Counted from the first letter of the stretch, positions 1 to 5,684 are shown. The stretch is 6,215 nt of DNA from an uncultured Hyphomicrobiales bacterium (GCA_903891395.1 CAITEM010000322.1:1-6215); one strand, 5' to 3'. Numbers and translations are program-made. Notes: a model not told the origin generated them from the letters alone.

Positions 1-337
1 CCAACTCGTCCGCCGCCGCCTCGGCGTCCGCCGTGCACAGCGCCGCGAAACCGGCGAAGCGATTCGGATGCGACCGGACGATGCCGGCGAGCCGGTCGTT
101 CACCCGGCGCGCCAGCGGCGTGCCCGTGGCGGCGTCGAGGTTCTGCGTCGCCGGCGCGTTGTGCGACAGCACTTGAAGCGTGATGCCGGCTTCGTCCATT
201 TCCCGCAGCCGCAGCGCGCCGACATCGTCGAGCCGCTCGCGCACCGCAGGAATTTTCACGGAATCCAGTCCGGAGAAAGAGGCAATCAATTCCGCGTCGG
301 AATAATGCTCTTCGATCGCAATCAATTTCGAGGTCAT
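1..337 (-). CDS. Amidohydrolase family 2 protein, gamma-resorcylate decarboxylase-like (N-terminal part)
   Basis: The first 112 residues of a metal-dependent TIM-barrel amidohydrolase; the C-terminal two thirds lie beyond the left edge. The protein opens MTSKLIAIEEH. The Glu-x-His pair (E9, H11) matches the first metal ligands of gamma-resorcylate (2,6-dihydroxybenzoate) decarboxylase rather than the HxH of typical amidohydrolases. Two further stretches resemble that family as I remember it: 'LREMDEAGITLQVLSHNAPA' (about 44-63), and 'RRVNDRLA' followed by 'HPNRFAGFAAL' (about 76-99). Family members are cytosolic nonoxidative decarboxylases or hydrolases of aromatic or related carboxylic acids. 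The exact substrate cannot be read from this fragment, and the remaining metal ligands are not in the window. The ATG directly follows the TAG of the upstream flavoprotein gene, with no recognisable Shine-Dalgarno of its own, so translation is probably coupled. Family assignment is good; specific activity is uncertain. Confidence 0.85.
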   Translation of the reverse strand, partial: MTSKLIAIEEHYSDAELIASFSGLDSVKIPAVRERLDDVGALRLREMDEAGITLQVLSHNAPATQNLDAATGTPLARRVNDRLAGIVRSHPNRFAGFAALCTADAEAAADEL

Positions 338-973
338 CTAGTAAATCGTCGCTTTCGTTCGTTCGATCGACGTGCGGTCGTGGTCGGGACCGCCCATCGC
401 GCCCTTGGAAATCTCAGCCAGGATCTTGCCCGCCGACGGCAGGCTGGCGCGCTCGACCTTGGCGGCCGGATCCCACAACCGAGAGCGGATAATCGCTTTG
501 GTGCATTGGTAGAACACCCGCTCGACCGAAATCACCAGCACGCAGCGAGGCGCTTTCCCGTTGATCGCGAAGCTTTCGCACAAGACGGGATCGATTGAAA
601 TCACCGCCGTGCCGTTGATGCGCAACGTCTCGCCGACGCCCGGAATGAGAAACAGCAGCGCGACGCGCGGGTCGTGGATCAAATTGCGCAGGCTGTCGAT
701 CCGGTTGTTGCCGCGCCGATCTGGAACCGCGATGGTCTTTTCGTCGATGACGCGCACGAAGCCCGCCGGATCGCCGCGCGGCGAGCAGTCGAGCCCATCC
801 GGGCCGCTGGTGGCGAGCGCGAAGAACGGCGCGGCCTCGATCAGCGCGCGGTAGGACTCGTTGACGTGGTCGATTTCCTTCATCAGCGCGGGGCCGTAAA
901 TCTCCGTGCCGTAAAGGTCTTCGAGTTGCTGCATCGTGGAGATGGTTTGGCTTTCGCCGTCGACCGCCGACAT
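338..973 (-). CDS. Pyridoxamine 5'-phosphate oxidase-like FMN flavoprotein (PPOX class, MSMEG_1061/DR2398 type)
   Basis: A 211-residue protein of the split-barrel PNPOx-like superfamily, expected to bind FMN (or F420) in the cytosol and reduce or oxidise a small substrate. The diagnostic stretch runs from about residue 50 to 124: 'FFALATSGPDGLDCSPRGDP', then 'GFVRVIDEKTIAVPDRRGNN', 'RIDSLRNL' and 'ALLFLIPG...ETLRINGTA'. This pattern (SPRGDP, PDRxGNxR, LFLIPGxxETLRxNG) is typical of the PPOX_FMN_DR2398-like group, whose members are generally uncharacterised. The minus-strand frame stays open far upstream, antisense to the Bug gene, but homology begins only near this start. The ATG at 973 has an AGGAG eight bases upstream, so the long upstream extension is rejected. 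The stop TAG abuts the ATG of the amidohydrolase gene, so the two form an operon. The substrate is unknown; the partner may point to organic acid or aromatic catabolism. Confidence 0.88.
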   Translation of the reverse strand: MSAVDGESQTISTMQQLEDLYGTEIYGPALMKEIDHVNESYRALIEAAPFFALATSGPDGLDCSPRGDPAGFVRVIDEKTIAVPDRRGNNRIDSLRNLIHDPRVALLFLIPGVGETLRINGTAVISIDPVLCESFAINGKAPRCVLVISVERVFYQCTKAIIRSRLWDPAAKVERASLPSAGKILAEISKGAMGGPDHDRTSIERTKATIY

Positions 974-981
974 TCGTGCCG

Positions 982-986
982 CTCCT
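982..986 (-). promoter_or_regulatory. Ribosome binding site of the PPOX flavoprotein gene
   Basis: AGGAG on the minus strand, eight bases before the ATG at 973. It fixes the start inside a much longer open frame: two in-frame upstream ATGs (in MRPMESGAARM) lie closer to or upstream of this site and are not served by it. Confidence 0.7.
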
Positions 987-1023
987 GATTCCATCGGCCG
1001 CATCTTACGCCGCCACCGTCGGT

Positions 1024-1052
1024 TTGCCATTGCGATTTTCGCAAACGATAAT
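1024..1052 (+). promoter_or_regulatory. Sigma-70-type promoter of the Bug gene
   Basis: TTGCCA (1024-1029), a 17-base spacer and GATAAT (1047-1052) each match the housekeeping consensus at five of six positions with ideal spacing. Transcription would start near 1059, giving a short leader of roughly 17 bases before the ATG at 1076, with the Shine-Dalgarno AGGGAGAG at 1061-1068. No equally good promoter was found for the divergent flavoprotein gene. The best candidate there is a weak TAAGAT on the minus strand (about 1004-1009) without a convincing -35. Confidence 0.6.
1030..1044. promoter_or_regulatory. Palindromic candidate operator inside the Bug promoter
   Basis: TTGCGA-TTT-TCGCAA is a perfect 15-bp dyad with six-base arms. 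It lies wholly within the spacer between the -35 and -10 boxes of the Bug promoter, in the 102-bp region shared with the divergent flavoprotein/amidohydrolase unit. Its length and T-N11-A layout fit LysR-type binding sites, and other repressor families could also use such a dyad. A protein bound here would be expected to block RNA polymerase. No regulator gene is in the window. Confidence 0.4.
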
Positions 1053-1075
1053 CGCCGGACAGGGAGAGAAACGTC

Positions 1076-2050
1076 ATGATCGGGTTCGGGCGCTGGTTTC
1101 GCGCGCTGTCTGCCGCCGCCATCGCGGCAATTGCATGTTCGGCAGCCGCCGCCGAGGATTATCCGGTCCGGCCAATCAAGCTGATCGTTCCCTATTCCGC
1201 CGGCGGCGCGTCCGACGTGATGGCGCGCTATCTGGCCCAGAAGCTCGGCGACCGGCTCGGCCAGTCGATCATCGTCGAGAACCAGGCCGGCGCAGCCGGC
1301 TCCACCGCCTATGTCACCGTCGCGAAGGCGCAACCGGACGGCTACACTTTGATCTACGCGACCTCGTCGCTTGCGATCAACGCCGTGCTCAAGCCGAAGC
1401 TCGGCTACGATCCAGTCCGCGACTTCGCGCCGATCACCAATGTGCTGGAGGTCAACAACGTGCTGGTGGTGCCGGCGGCCTCCGACCTGCACTCGGTCGC
1501 CGATCTGGTCGCGGCGGCGAAAAACAAACCCGGCGAACTCAATTACGTCACGCTCGGACCGGGCTCCACCCCGCACCTGTCCGCCGAATTGTTCACCGGG
1601 GCGGCGGGCATCAAGGCGCAGCCCGTCGCCTATAAATTGACGACGCAGGCTTACACGGACCTGATCGAAAACCGCGTGCAGTTTTGGATCGCGTCGATGC
1701 CAAGCACGCTGCCGCATGTCCGCTCCGGCAAGATCCGGGCGCTCGCTGTGCTCAGCGCCAAGCGGTCGGCGGCTTATCCCGACGTGCCGACCCTGATCGA
1801 GTCCGGCGTCAACGCCGAGACGACATTCTGGCAAGGGTTGTTCGCGCCGGCGGGGACGCCGGCGGCCGTGGTTACAAAGATCAACGCGGCAACCCGCGAG
1901 GTCATCGGCCAGGCCGAAACCCAGGCGTGGTACGCGAACCTCGGCGCCGAGCTTGGCGCAACGACGCCCGAACAACTCGCCGCCACGGTGCGCGACGAAC
2001 TCAAAACCTGGTCCGGCATCGTCAAGCGGATGGGTCTGGCGACCGATTAG
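1076..2050 (+). CDS. Tripartite tricarboxylate transporter substrate-binding protein (Bug/TctC family)
   Basis: A 324-residue periplasmic solute-binding protein of the usual Bug/TctC length. A signal peptide is visible: R6 and R9, an Ala-rich hydrophobic core, and a likely cleavage after A26 (AAAA|EDYP). C21 sits in a weak lipobox (AIAC), so a lipoprotein form is possible but less likely. Mature-domain family marks are 'YPVRPIKLIVPYSAGGASD' (29-47), 'QSIIVENQAGAAGS' (63-76), 'QPDGYTL' (86-92), 'GSTPHLSAELF' (163-173) and the C-terminal 'GLFAPAGTPAAVVTKIN' (254-270). In this family the loop after PYxAGG contacts the ligand carboxylate. The canonical 'VPYKGxxxAxxDL' appears here as 'VAYKLTTQAYTDL' (184-196), which may shift ligand preference. 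No TctA or TctB membrane gene is nearby, so it is an orphan binding protein, as is common for Bug genes. The divergent amidohydrolase suggests an aromatic or other organic acid ligand, which is inference only. The start is supported by AGGGAGAG seven bases upstream. Confidence 0.93.
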   Translation: MIGFGRWFRALSAAAIAAIACSAAAAEDYPVRPIKLIVPYSAGGASDVMARYLAQKLGDRLGQSIIVENQAGAAGSTAYVTVAKAQPDGYTLIYATSSLAINAVLKPKLGYDPVRDFAPITNVLEVNNVLVVPAASDLHSVADLVAAAKNKPGELNYVTLGPGSTPHLSAELFTGAAGIKAQPVAYKLTTQAYTDLIENRVQFWIASMPSTLPHVRSGKIRALAVLSAKRSAAYPDVPTLIESGVNAETTFWQGLFAPAGTPAAVVTKINAATREVIGQAETQAWYANLGAELGATTPEQLAATVRDELKTWSGIVKRMGLATD

Positions 2051-3276
2051 AAGACCAAAAGCTGCCGGCCGTCGTGGCCGGCGATGTCCACGTCCAGCAT
2101 CAGACCGTGCGGGACCGTCGCATCGAGCCGGACCGGCGTGAACTGCTCGGTGCGGCCGATGCCGCCGCGCTCGGTCAACACTTTGAACGCGCGGCCGACT
2201 TGCGCGTCGAGATGCCGGCCCAGCGCCGCTTCACCCTTGGCGCGCAGGCGTTGCGCCCGTTCCTTGACGACGGCGCGGTCGAGCTGCGGCATGCGCGCGG
2301 CCGGCGTGCCGGGCCGCGGCGAAAACGGAAAGACGTGAAGCTGCGTCAGCCCGCAGTCGTCGACCAGATCGAGCGAGCGTTGAAACATGGCTTCGGTCTC
2401 AGTCGGAAAGCCGGCGATGATGTCGGCGCCGAACACGACGTCCGGCCGCAGGCGGCGCATGTGGTCGCAAAATGCGATGGCGTCGCCGCTCGAATGCCGC
2501 CGCTTCATGCGTTTGAGAATGAGATCGTCGCCGGCCTGCAACGATAGATGCAAATGCGGCATCAGCCGTGCTTCGCCGGCGAAAGCGTCGAGCAGATCGT
2601 CATCGACCTCGACGGAATCGAGCGACGACAGCCGCAGCCGCGCCAAGTCCGGAACGTCGCGGAGAATGCGCTTCACCAACGCGCCCAGACGCGGCGCGTC
2701 CGGCAGATCGGCGCCGTAGCTGGTGATATCGACGCCCGTCAGCACGATCTCGCGATAGCCGTTGGCAACGAGCCTTTGCATCTGCGCCACCGTTTCATCC
2801 ATCGGCAGCGAGCGCGAATTGCCGCGGCCGAACGGAATGATGCAGAAGGTACAGCGGTGATCGCAGCCGTTCTGCACCTGCACGAAGGCACGGGTGTGGC
2901 CTTCGATGTGATCGACCGCATGCATGTGCGGCCGCGTCGCCGCCATGATGTCGCCGACCGCCACGCGCTCGTCCGACGCCCACGCCCGCGCGTCGAGCTT
3001 TTCCTCGTTGCCGAGCACGCGGTCCACTTCGGTCATCTCGGCGACTTGCCCGGGCGCGCTTTGCGCCGCACAGCCGGTGACGACGATGCGGGTGTCGGGC
3101 TGCTCGCGCTTGATACGGCGAATGGTCTGGCGCGCCTGGCGCACCGCTTCGGCCGTGACGTTGCAAGTGTTGACGACGACCGCATTGCCGACGCCGGCCG
3201 CGCCCGCTTCGCGCCGGATCACTTCCGACTCGGCAATGTTGAGCCGGCAGCCGAAGGTGACGACGTCGAGGCTCAC
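2047..3276 (-). CDS. mtaB: tRNA t6A37 C2-methylthiotransferase, MtaB type (radical SAM)
   Basis: A 409-residue MiaB-like methylthiotransferase that would add a methylthio group to N6-threonylcarbamoyladenosine at position 37 of ANN-decoding tRNAs. The N-terminal UPF0004 domain carries the three cysteines of the auxiliary [4Fe-4S] cluster: C10 (FGCRLN), C38 (VVNTCNVT) and C69 (VTGCAAQ). The radical SAM motif C138-x3-C142-x2-C145 sits in 'NGCDHRCTFCIIPFGRG'. The barrel continues with 'REIVLTGVDI' (175-184), 'LHLSLQAGDD' (242-251), 'GADIIAGFPTE' (283-293) and 'FSPRPGTPAA' (318-327), all typical of the family. The last ~60 residues form a TRAM-like tail for RNA binding. The 'C2 MtaB-like' clade fits better than MiaB (which acts on i6A) or RimO, judging by motif style and length. 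The start is GTG, overlapping the dapF stop in GTGA, so translation is probably coupled. The stop overlaps the Bug stop by four bases tail to tail. Confidence 0.93.
   Translation of the reverse strand: MSLDVVTFGCRLNIAESEVIRREAGAAGVGNAVVVNTCNVTAEAVRQARQTIRRIKREQPDTRIVVTGCAAQSAPGQVAEMTEVDRVLGNEEKLDARAWASDERVAVGDIMAATRPHMHAVDHIEGHTRAFVQVQNGCDHRCTFCIIPFGRGNSRSLPMDETVAQMQRLVANGYREIVLTGVDITSYGADLPDAPRLGALVKRILRDVPDLARLRLSSLDSVEVDDDLLDAFAGEARLMPHLHLSLQAGDDLILKRMKRRHSSGDAIAFCDHMRRLRPDVVFGADIIAGFPTETEAMFQRSLDLVDDCGLTQLHVFPFSPRPGTPAARMPQLDRAVVKERAQRLRAKGEAALGRHLDAQVGRAFKVLTERGGIGRTEQFTPVRLDATVPHGLMLDVDIAGHDGRQLLVF
2051..2082 (-). terminator. Hairpin with T-rich tail at the mtaB/Bug tail-to-tail junction
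   Basis: GCCGGCC (2064-2070), a five-base loop and GGCCGGC (2076-2082) form a perfect seven-pair GC stem. Read on the minus strand, the stem is followed by AGCTTTTGGTCTTCT, a T-rich but interrupted tail, so it could end the dapF-mtaB transcript. It lies inside the last codons of mtaB rather than beyond the stop. For the plus-strand Bug transcript the same stem sits about 14 bases past the stop but has no U-tract. It may simply be GC-rich coding sequence, since the tail is not a clean T run. Confidence 0.35.
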
Positions 3277-4160
3277 GGCGCGCCTGCCGACGAGGCGGTG
3301 GGGGCAAACAACTTCGCATCGAAGGTGCCGTTGAATTCGAACGCCACCGGCCCGGTCATCAGCACATGGTCGTCGCCTTCGCGCCAGTCGATGGTGAGTT
3401 CGCCGCCGGGCAGCGTCACCCGCACCTTGCGGTTGGTGCGCTTGAGCCGCGCCGCCGCCACCGCGGTCGCGCAGGCCGCCGAGCCGCAGGCCTTGGTCAG
3501 ACCGGCGCCGCGCTCCCAGGTGCGAATGGTGATCGCGTCGCGCGACACGATGTGCGCCAGCGTGATGTTGGCGCGCTCCGGGAAAATCGGATGGTTCTCC
3601 AGCAGCGGCCCGAAGCGGCCGAGGTCATAGGCGTTGACGTCGTCGACCCAGAAGATGGCGTGCGGATTGCCCATGTTCACCACCGCCGGCGAATGCAGCA
3701 CCGGCGCGTCGATCGGTCCGATCTGCAACTCGATCGCGCGGGTGTCGCGGAATTCTTCCGCCAGCGGAATCTCGTTCCAGGCGAATTTCGGCTTGCCCAT
3801 GTCGATGGTAAACAGCCCGTCGTCGTTCTTCCAGGCGTTGATGACGCCGTTCGCGGTCTCGAACGTCATCTTGCTCTTGCCGGTCTCGTCCGACACCAGC
3901 GAGGCGACGCAACGCATGCCATTGCCGCAGGCGCCGGCTTCGGAGCCGTCATTGTTGTAGATGCGGATAAAGGCGTCGGTGCCGGGCGTGCGCGGCGGAT
4001 ACAGCGCCATCAACTGATCGTAGGGCGCGCCGGCGGGCGCGGCCGCGGCGCGCGCGTCGTCGGCGGTGATCCTGGCCGCGTCCTTGCGCAGATCGACAAC
4101 GACGATTTCGTTGCCGATGCCGTTCATCTTCACGAAAGAGTGGTTGGCGAGCGCGCCCAT
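3273..4160 (-). CDS. dapF: Diaminopimelate epimerase
   Basis: A 295-residue cytosolic, cofactor-independent racemase that converts LL-diaminopimelate to meso-diaminopimelate, the precursor of lysine and of the peptidoglycan cross-link. Both catalytic cysteines are present: C78 in 'GSEAGACGNGMRC' and C225 in 'TKACGSAACATA', placed in the two mirror-image halves of the fold. Other family marks are 'FVKMNGIGNEIVVVD' (9-23), 'FIRIYNNDGSEAG' (64-76), 'VNMGNPHAIF' (161-170) and 'WERGAGLTKACGS' (215-227). Length is slightly above the ~275 of enterobacterial DapF and normal for Hyphomicrobiales. The ATG at 4160 gives an N-terminus MGALANHSF that resembles Bradyrhizobium DapF as I remember it. No clear Shine-Dalgarno precedes it, so initiation is probably weak or AU-driven. 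It is the first gene of a two-gene unit with mtaB (GTGA overlap) and divergent from the exported GyrI-like gene. Confidence 0.97.
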   Translation of the reverse strand: MGALANHSFVKMNGIGNEIVVVDLRKDAARITADDARAAAAPAGAPYDQLMALYPPRTPGTDAFIRIYNNDGSEAGACGNGMRCVASLVSDETGKSKMTFETANGVINAWKNDDGLFTIDMGKPKFAWNEIPLAEEFRDTRAIELQIGPIDAPVLHSPAVVNMGNPHAIFWVDDVNAYDLGRFGPLLENHPIFPERANITLAHIVSRDAITIRTWERGAGLTKACGSAACATAVAAARLKRTNRKVRVTLPGGELTIDWREGDDHVLMTGPVAFEFNGTFDAKLFAPTASSAGAP

Positions 4161-4309
4161 GGAATTCGGCCAATGTTGCAGCCTTGGCCGGTTTCTTGCC
4201 CGGCTTTCGCCGGGTTTATATGGCGAATAAACAACGCTTGGCCAGTGGCCGTGATAAAACGGCAGATACGGGCGAATCGCCGGACCGCCGCGAAAGACGG
4301 AGAATGCTG
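4161..4309. promoter_or_regulatory. Divergent intergenic region between dapF and the GyrI-like gene
   Basis: 149 bases that must hold promoters for both directions. For dapF the best candidate on the minus strand is TGGCCA (4239-4244), 18 bases, TATAAA (4215-4220), which would start transcription near 4208 and give a leader of about 48 bases. For the plus strand only a poor match is seen: TTGCCC (4196-4201), 15 bases, TATATG (4217-4222), overlapping the dapF -10. Three dyads are visible: CCCGGC-TTTC-GCCGGG (4199-4214), GGCCA-G-TGGCC (4240-4250) and GGCGA-A-TCGCC (4271-4281). The second overlaps the proposed dapF -35. The boxes are matched by eye and none is certain. Confidence 0.35.
4299..4302 (+). 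promoter_or_regulatory. Ribosome binding site choosing the GyrI-like gene start
   Basis: GGAG lies one base before an ATG at 4304 and seven bases before an ATG at 4310. Only the second spacing is workable. A further in-frame ATG far upstream (4184) would put about 42 charged residues ahead of the signal peptide. The start at 4310 is therefore preferred. Confidence 0.6.
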
Positions 4310-4939
4310 ATGTCCTGCACGCGCCTAGTGGCGTTTATCGCCCTTGGACTGGTTTTTGCCGGCGCGCCGGCGATGGCCGCGACCACCTTCGCGCAAAACG
4401 CCAGCCCGCCCGTCCAGACGCCGCCGATCGCCCCGGCGGTGCCGAATCTGGCCGCGCCGTCGGCCTTGCAGCCTGGCGACGCCTTCGGCGAGCAGGTCAT
4501 GCTGCCGGACCGCACCATCATCTATCTGAAGGGCCATACCAATTGGGACACGGCGTTCGACACGCTGGTCGATTCCTTCAAATCCCTCAACGAATATTTC
4601 GACAAGCAGGGGCTCAAGGCCAACGGCCCGGCCCTGACGATCTACACCCAGACCGACGACACCGGTTTCTCTTTCGAGGCAGCGCTGCCGGTGGCGCAGG
4701 CGCCGGCCAATCCGCCCAAAGGTGACATCGCCGTGGGTCAGGCGCCGTCCGGCAAGGCCTTCAAATTCGTCCATCGCGGCGGCTATGACGCCATGGACGC
4801 GACCTACGAGGCAATCACGAATTACCTCGATGACAAAAACCTCGAGGCGAAGGATCTGTTCATCGAGGAATATGCCACCGACCCGATTACGACGACGCAG
4901 GACAAAATGGTGGTCAATGTCTTCGTGCCGGTGAAATGA
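4310..4939 (+). CDS. Exported GyrI-like (AraC effector-binding fold) domain protein
   Basis: A 209-residue secreted protein. Residues 1-23 form a clear signal peptide (R5, hydrophobic 7-18, cleavage after AMA|ATTF). A Pro/Ala-rich linker (about 32-56) follows. From about residue 57 to the end is a domain that I assign to the GyrI-like/AraC effector-binding (SOUL/GyrI) fold: 'YTQTDDTGFSFEAALPV' (112-128), 'GDIAVGQAPSGKAFKFVHRG' (138-157), 'YDAMDATYEAITNYLDD' (159-175), 'FIEEYATDP' (184-192) and the closing strand 'DKMVVNVFVPVK' (198-209). That fold usually sits in the cytosol and binds small molecules or, in GyrI, gyrase. Here it would act in the periplasm, perhaps as a ligand binder. Its function is unknown. 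The gene ends in ATGA, shared with the start of the SIMPL gene, so the two are co-translated. The alternative start at 4184 is discussed under its RBS. Confidence 0.8.
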   Translation: MSCTRLVAFIALGLVFAGAPAMAATTFAQNASPPVQTPPIAPAVPNLAAPSALQPGDAFGEQVMLPDRTIIYLKGHTNWDTAFDTLVDSFKSLNEYFDKQGLKANGPALTIYTQTDDTGFSFEAALPVAQAPANPPKGDIAVGQAPSGKAFKFVHRGGYDAMDATYEAITNYLDDKNLEAKDLFIEEYATDPITTTQDKMVVNVFVPVK

Positions 4940-5628
4940 GAATGAACCGCGCGCACGCTCTGGTTTGCGCCTTCGCAGTTGCCGCGGCATTTGCGGTGGC
5001 GCCGGCGCAGGCCGTTGAACGCACAGTGACCGTCACCGGCGAAGCGACGGTGTCCGCCGCGCCCGATCTTGCCGTCATTCGCATCGGCGTCGCCAGCAGC
5101 GCCAAGACCGCGCGCGAGGCCAGCGACGCCAACGCCCAGCAGATGACGTCCGTGCTCACGGTGATCAAGGCGGCGGGAATCGCCGACGGCGACGTGCAGA
5201 CCTCGCGATTGGCGCTACAGCCGCAATATGATTCGAGCAGGCCCGGCATTTCCAAACTGGTCGGATTCCAGTTGAGCAATCAGATCACGGTGCAGATTCG
5301 CGACATCGACAAGCTGCCGAACTTGATCGACCGTGCCATCGCCGCCGGCGCCAATGAAATGTCGGGCATGGAGTTTGTCGTCTCGGAGCAGTCCAAGCTG
5401 CTCGACAAGGCACGCAGCGAGGCCGTCGCCGACGCCCGCCGCAAGGCCGAGCTTTACGCGCAAGCCGCCGGCAGCAAAGTGGGCGGCGTGCTTTCGATCG
5501 GCGAAGAAGGCGCGGCGTCACCTGTGGTCTATCCGATGCAGGCGATGCGCGCCGCCGGCACCCCGATCGCGCCCGGCGAAAAGACGCTGCGGGTAACCGT
5601 GACGATCAGCTACGATCTAACTAATTGA
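4936..5628 (+). CDS. SIMPL (DUF541) domain periplasmic protein
   Basis: A 230-residue exported protein with a signal peptide (R2, R5, hydrophobic 8-21, cleavage after AQA|VERT near residue 26). The mature part is a SIMPL domain: it opens with 'RTVTVTGEATVSAAPDLAVI' (29-48), has a helical stretch with 'ASDANAQQM...VIKAAGI' (62-82), 'DVQTSRLALQPQYD' (86-99), 'ISNQ'-like strand 'FQLSNQITVQIRD' (111-123), 'DRAIAAGANEMSGMEFVVS' (132-150), 'ARRKAELYAQAAG' (167-179) and the terminal strand 'LRVTVTISYDL' (218-228). SIMPL proteins (E. coli YggE, Brucella BP26) are periplasmic or outer-membrane-associated, form ring-like oligomers in some cases, and have been linked to oxidative stress. The biochemical role is unclear. 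Two starts compete: ATG 4936 overlaps the previous stop (ATGA), while ATG 4942 has GGTGA seven bases upstream. The protein differs by only two residues either way. Confidence 0.92.
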   Translation: MRMNRAHALVCAFAVAAAFAVAPAQAVERTVTVTGEATVSAAPDLAVIRIGVASSAKTAREASDANAQQMTSVLTVIKAAGIADGDVQTSRLALQPQYDSSRPGISKLVGFQLSNQITVQIRDIDKLPNLIDRAIAAGANEMSGMEFVVSEQSKLLDKARSEAVADARRKAELYAQAAGSKVGGVLSIGEEGAASPVVYPMQAMRAAGTPIAPGEKTLRVTVTISYDLTN

Positions 5629-5649
5629 TTGTAATAGACTTTACTTGCC

Positions 5650-5678
5650 TTGACTTGGGCCGCCCCCGACCCTAGGTT
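5650..5678 (+). promoter_or_regulatory. Probable ffh promoter
   Basis: CTTGAC-type -35 (TTGACT, 5650-5655), 17 bases and TAGGTT (5673-5678). The -35 is strong and matches the alphaproteobacterial CTTGAC preference. The -10 matches TATAAT at only three of six positions, which is common in GC-rich alphaproteobacteria. Transcription would start close to A5685, giving a leader of about 148 bases before the ffh GTG. No terminator is seen between the SIMPL stop and this promoter, so read-through from upstream is possible. Confidence 0.5.
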
Positions 5679-5684
5679 CCGGCC

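Noticed and set aside
68..598. Plus-strand open frame at the left end
   Set aside because: It lies opposite the amidohydrolase and flavoprotein genes, which have clear family motifs, and shows only compositionally biased Arg-rich sequence.
974..1975. Long minus-strand open extension upstream of the PPOX flavoprotein, antisense to Bug
   Set aside because: It is Arg/Gly-rich low-information translation typical of the antisense frame of a GC-rich gene. Flavoprotein homology begins only near 973, where a proper RBS is found.
4184..4309. Upstream ATG at 4184 as the start of the GyrI-like protein
   Set aside because: It would add 42 mostly charged residues before a clear signal peptide, lacks a good SD, and lies in the divergent promoter region; ATG 4310 has GGAG at seven bases.
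2548..4310. Long plus-strand open frames opposite mtaB and dapF (2548-3630 and 3366-4310)
   Set aside because: They are rich in Arg, His and Ala with no recognisable motifs, and lie opposite two genes with intact catalytic motifs. They are antisense shadows of high GC.
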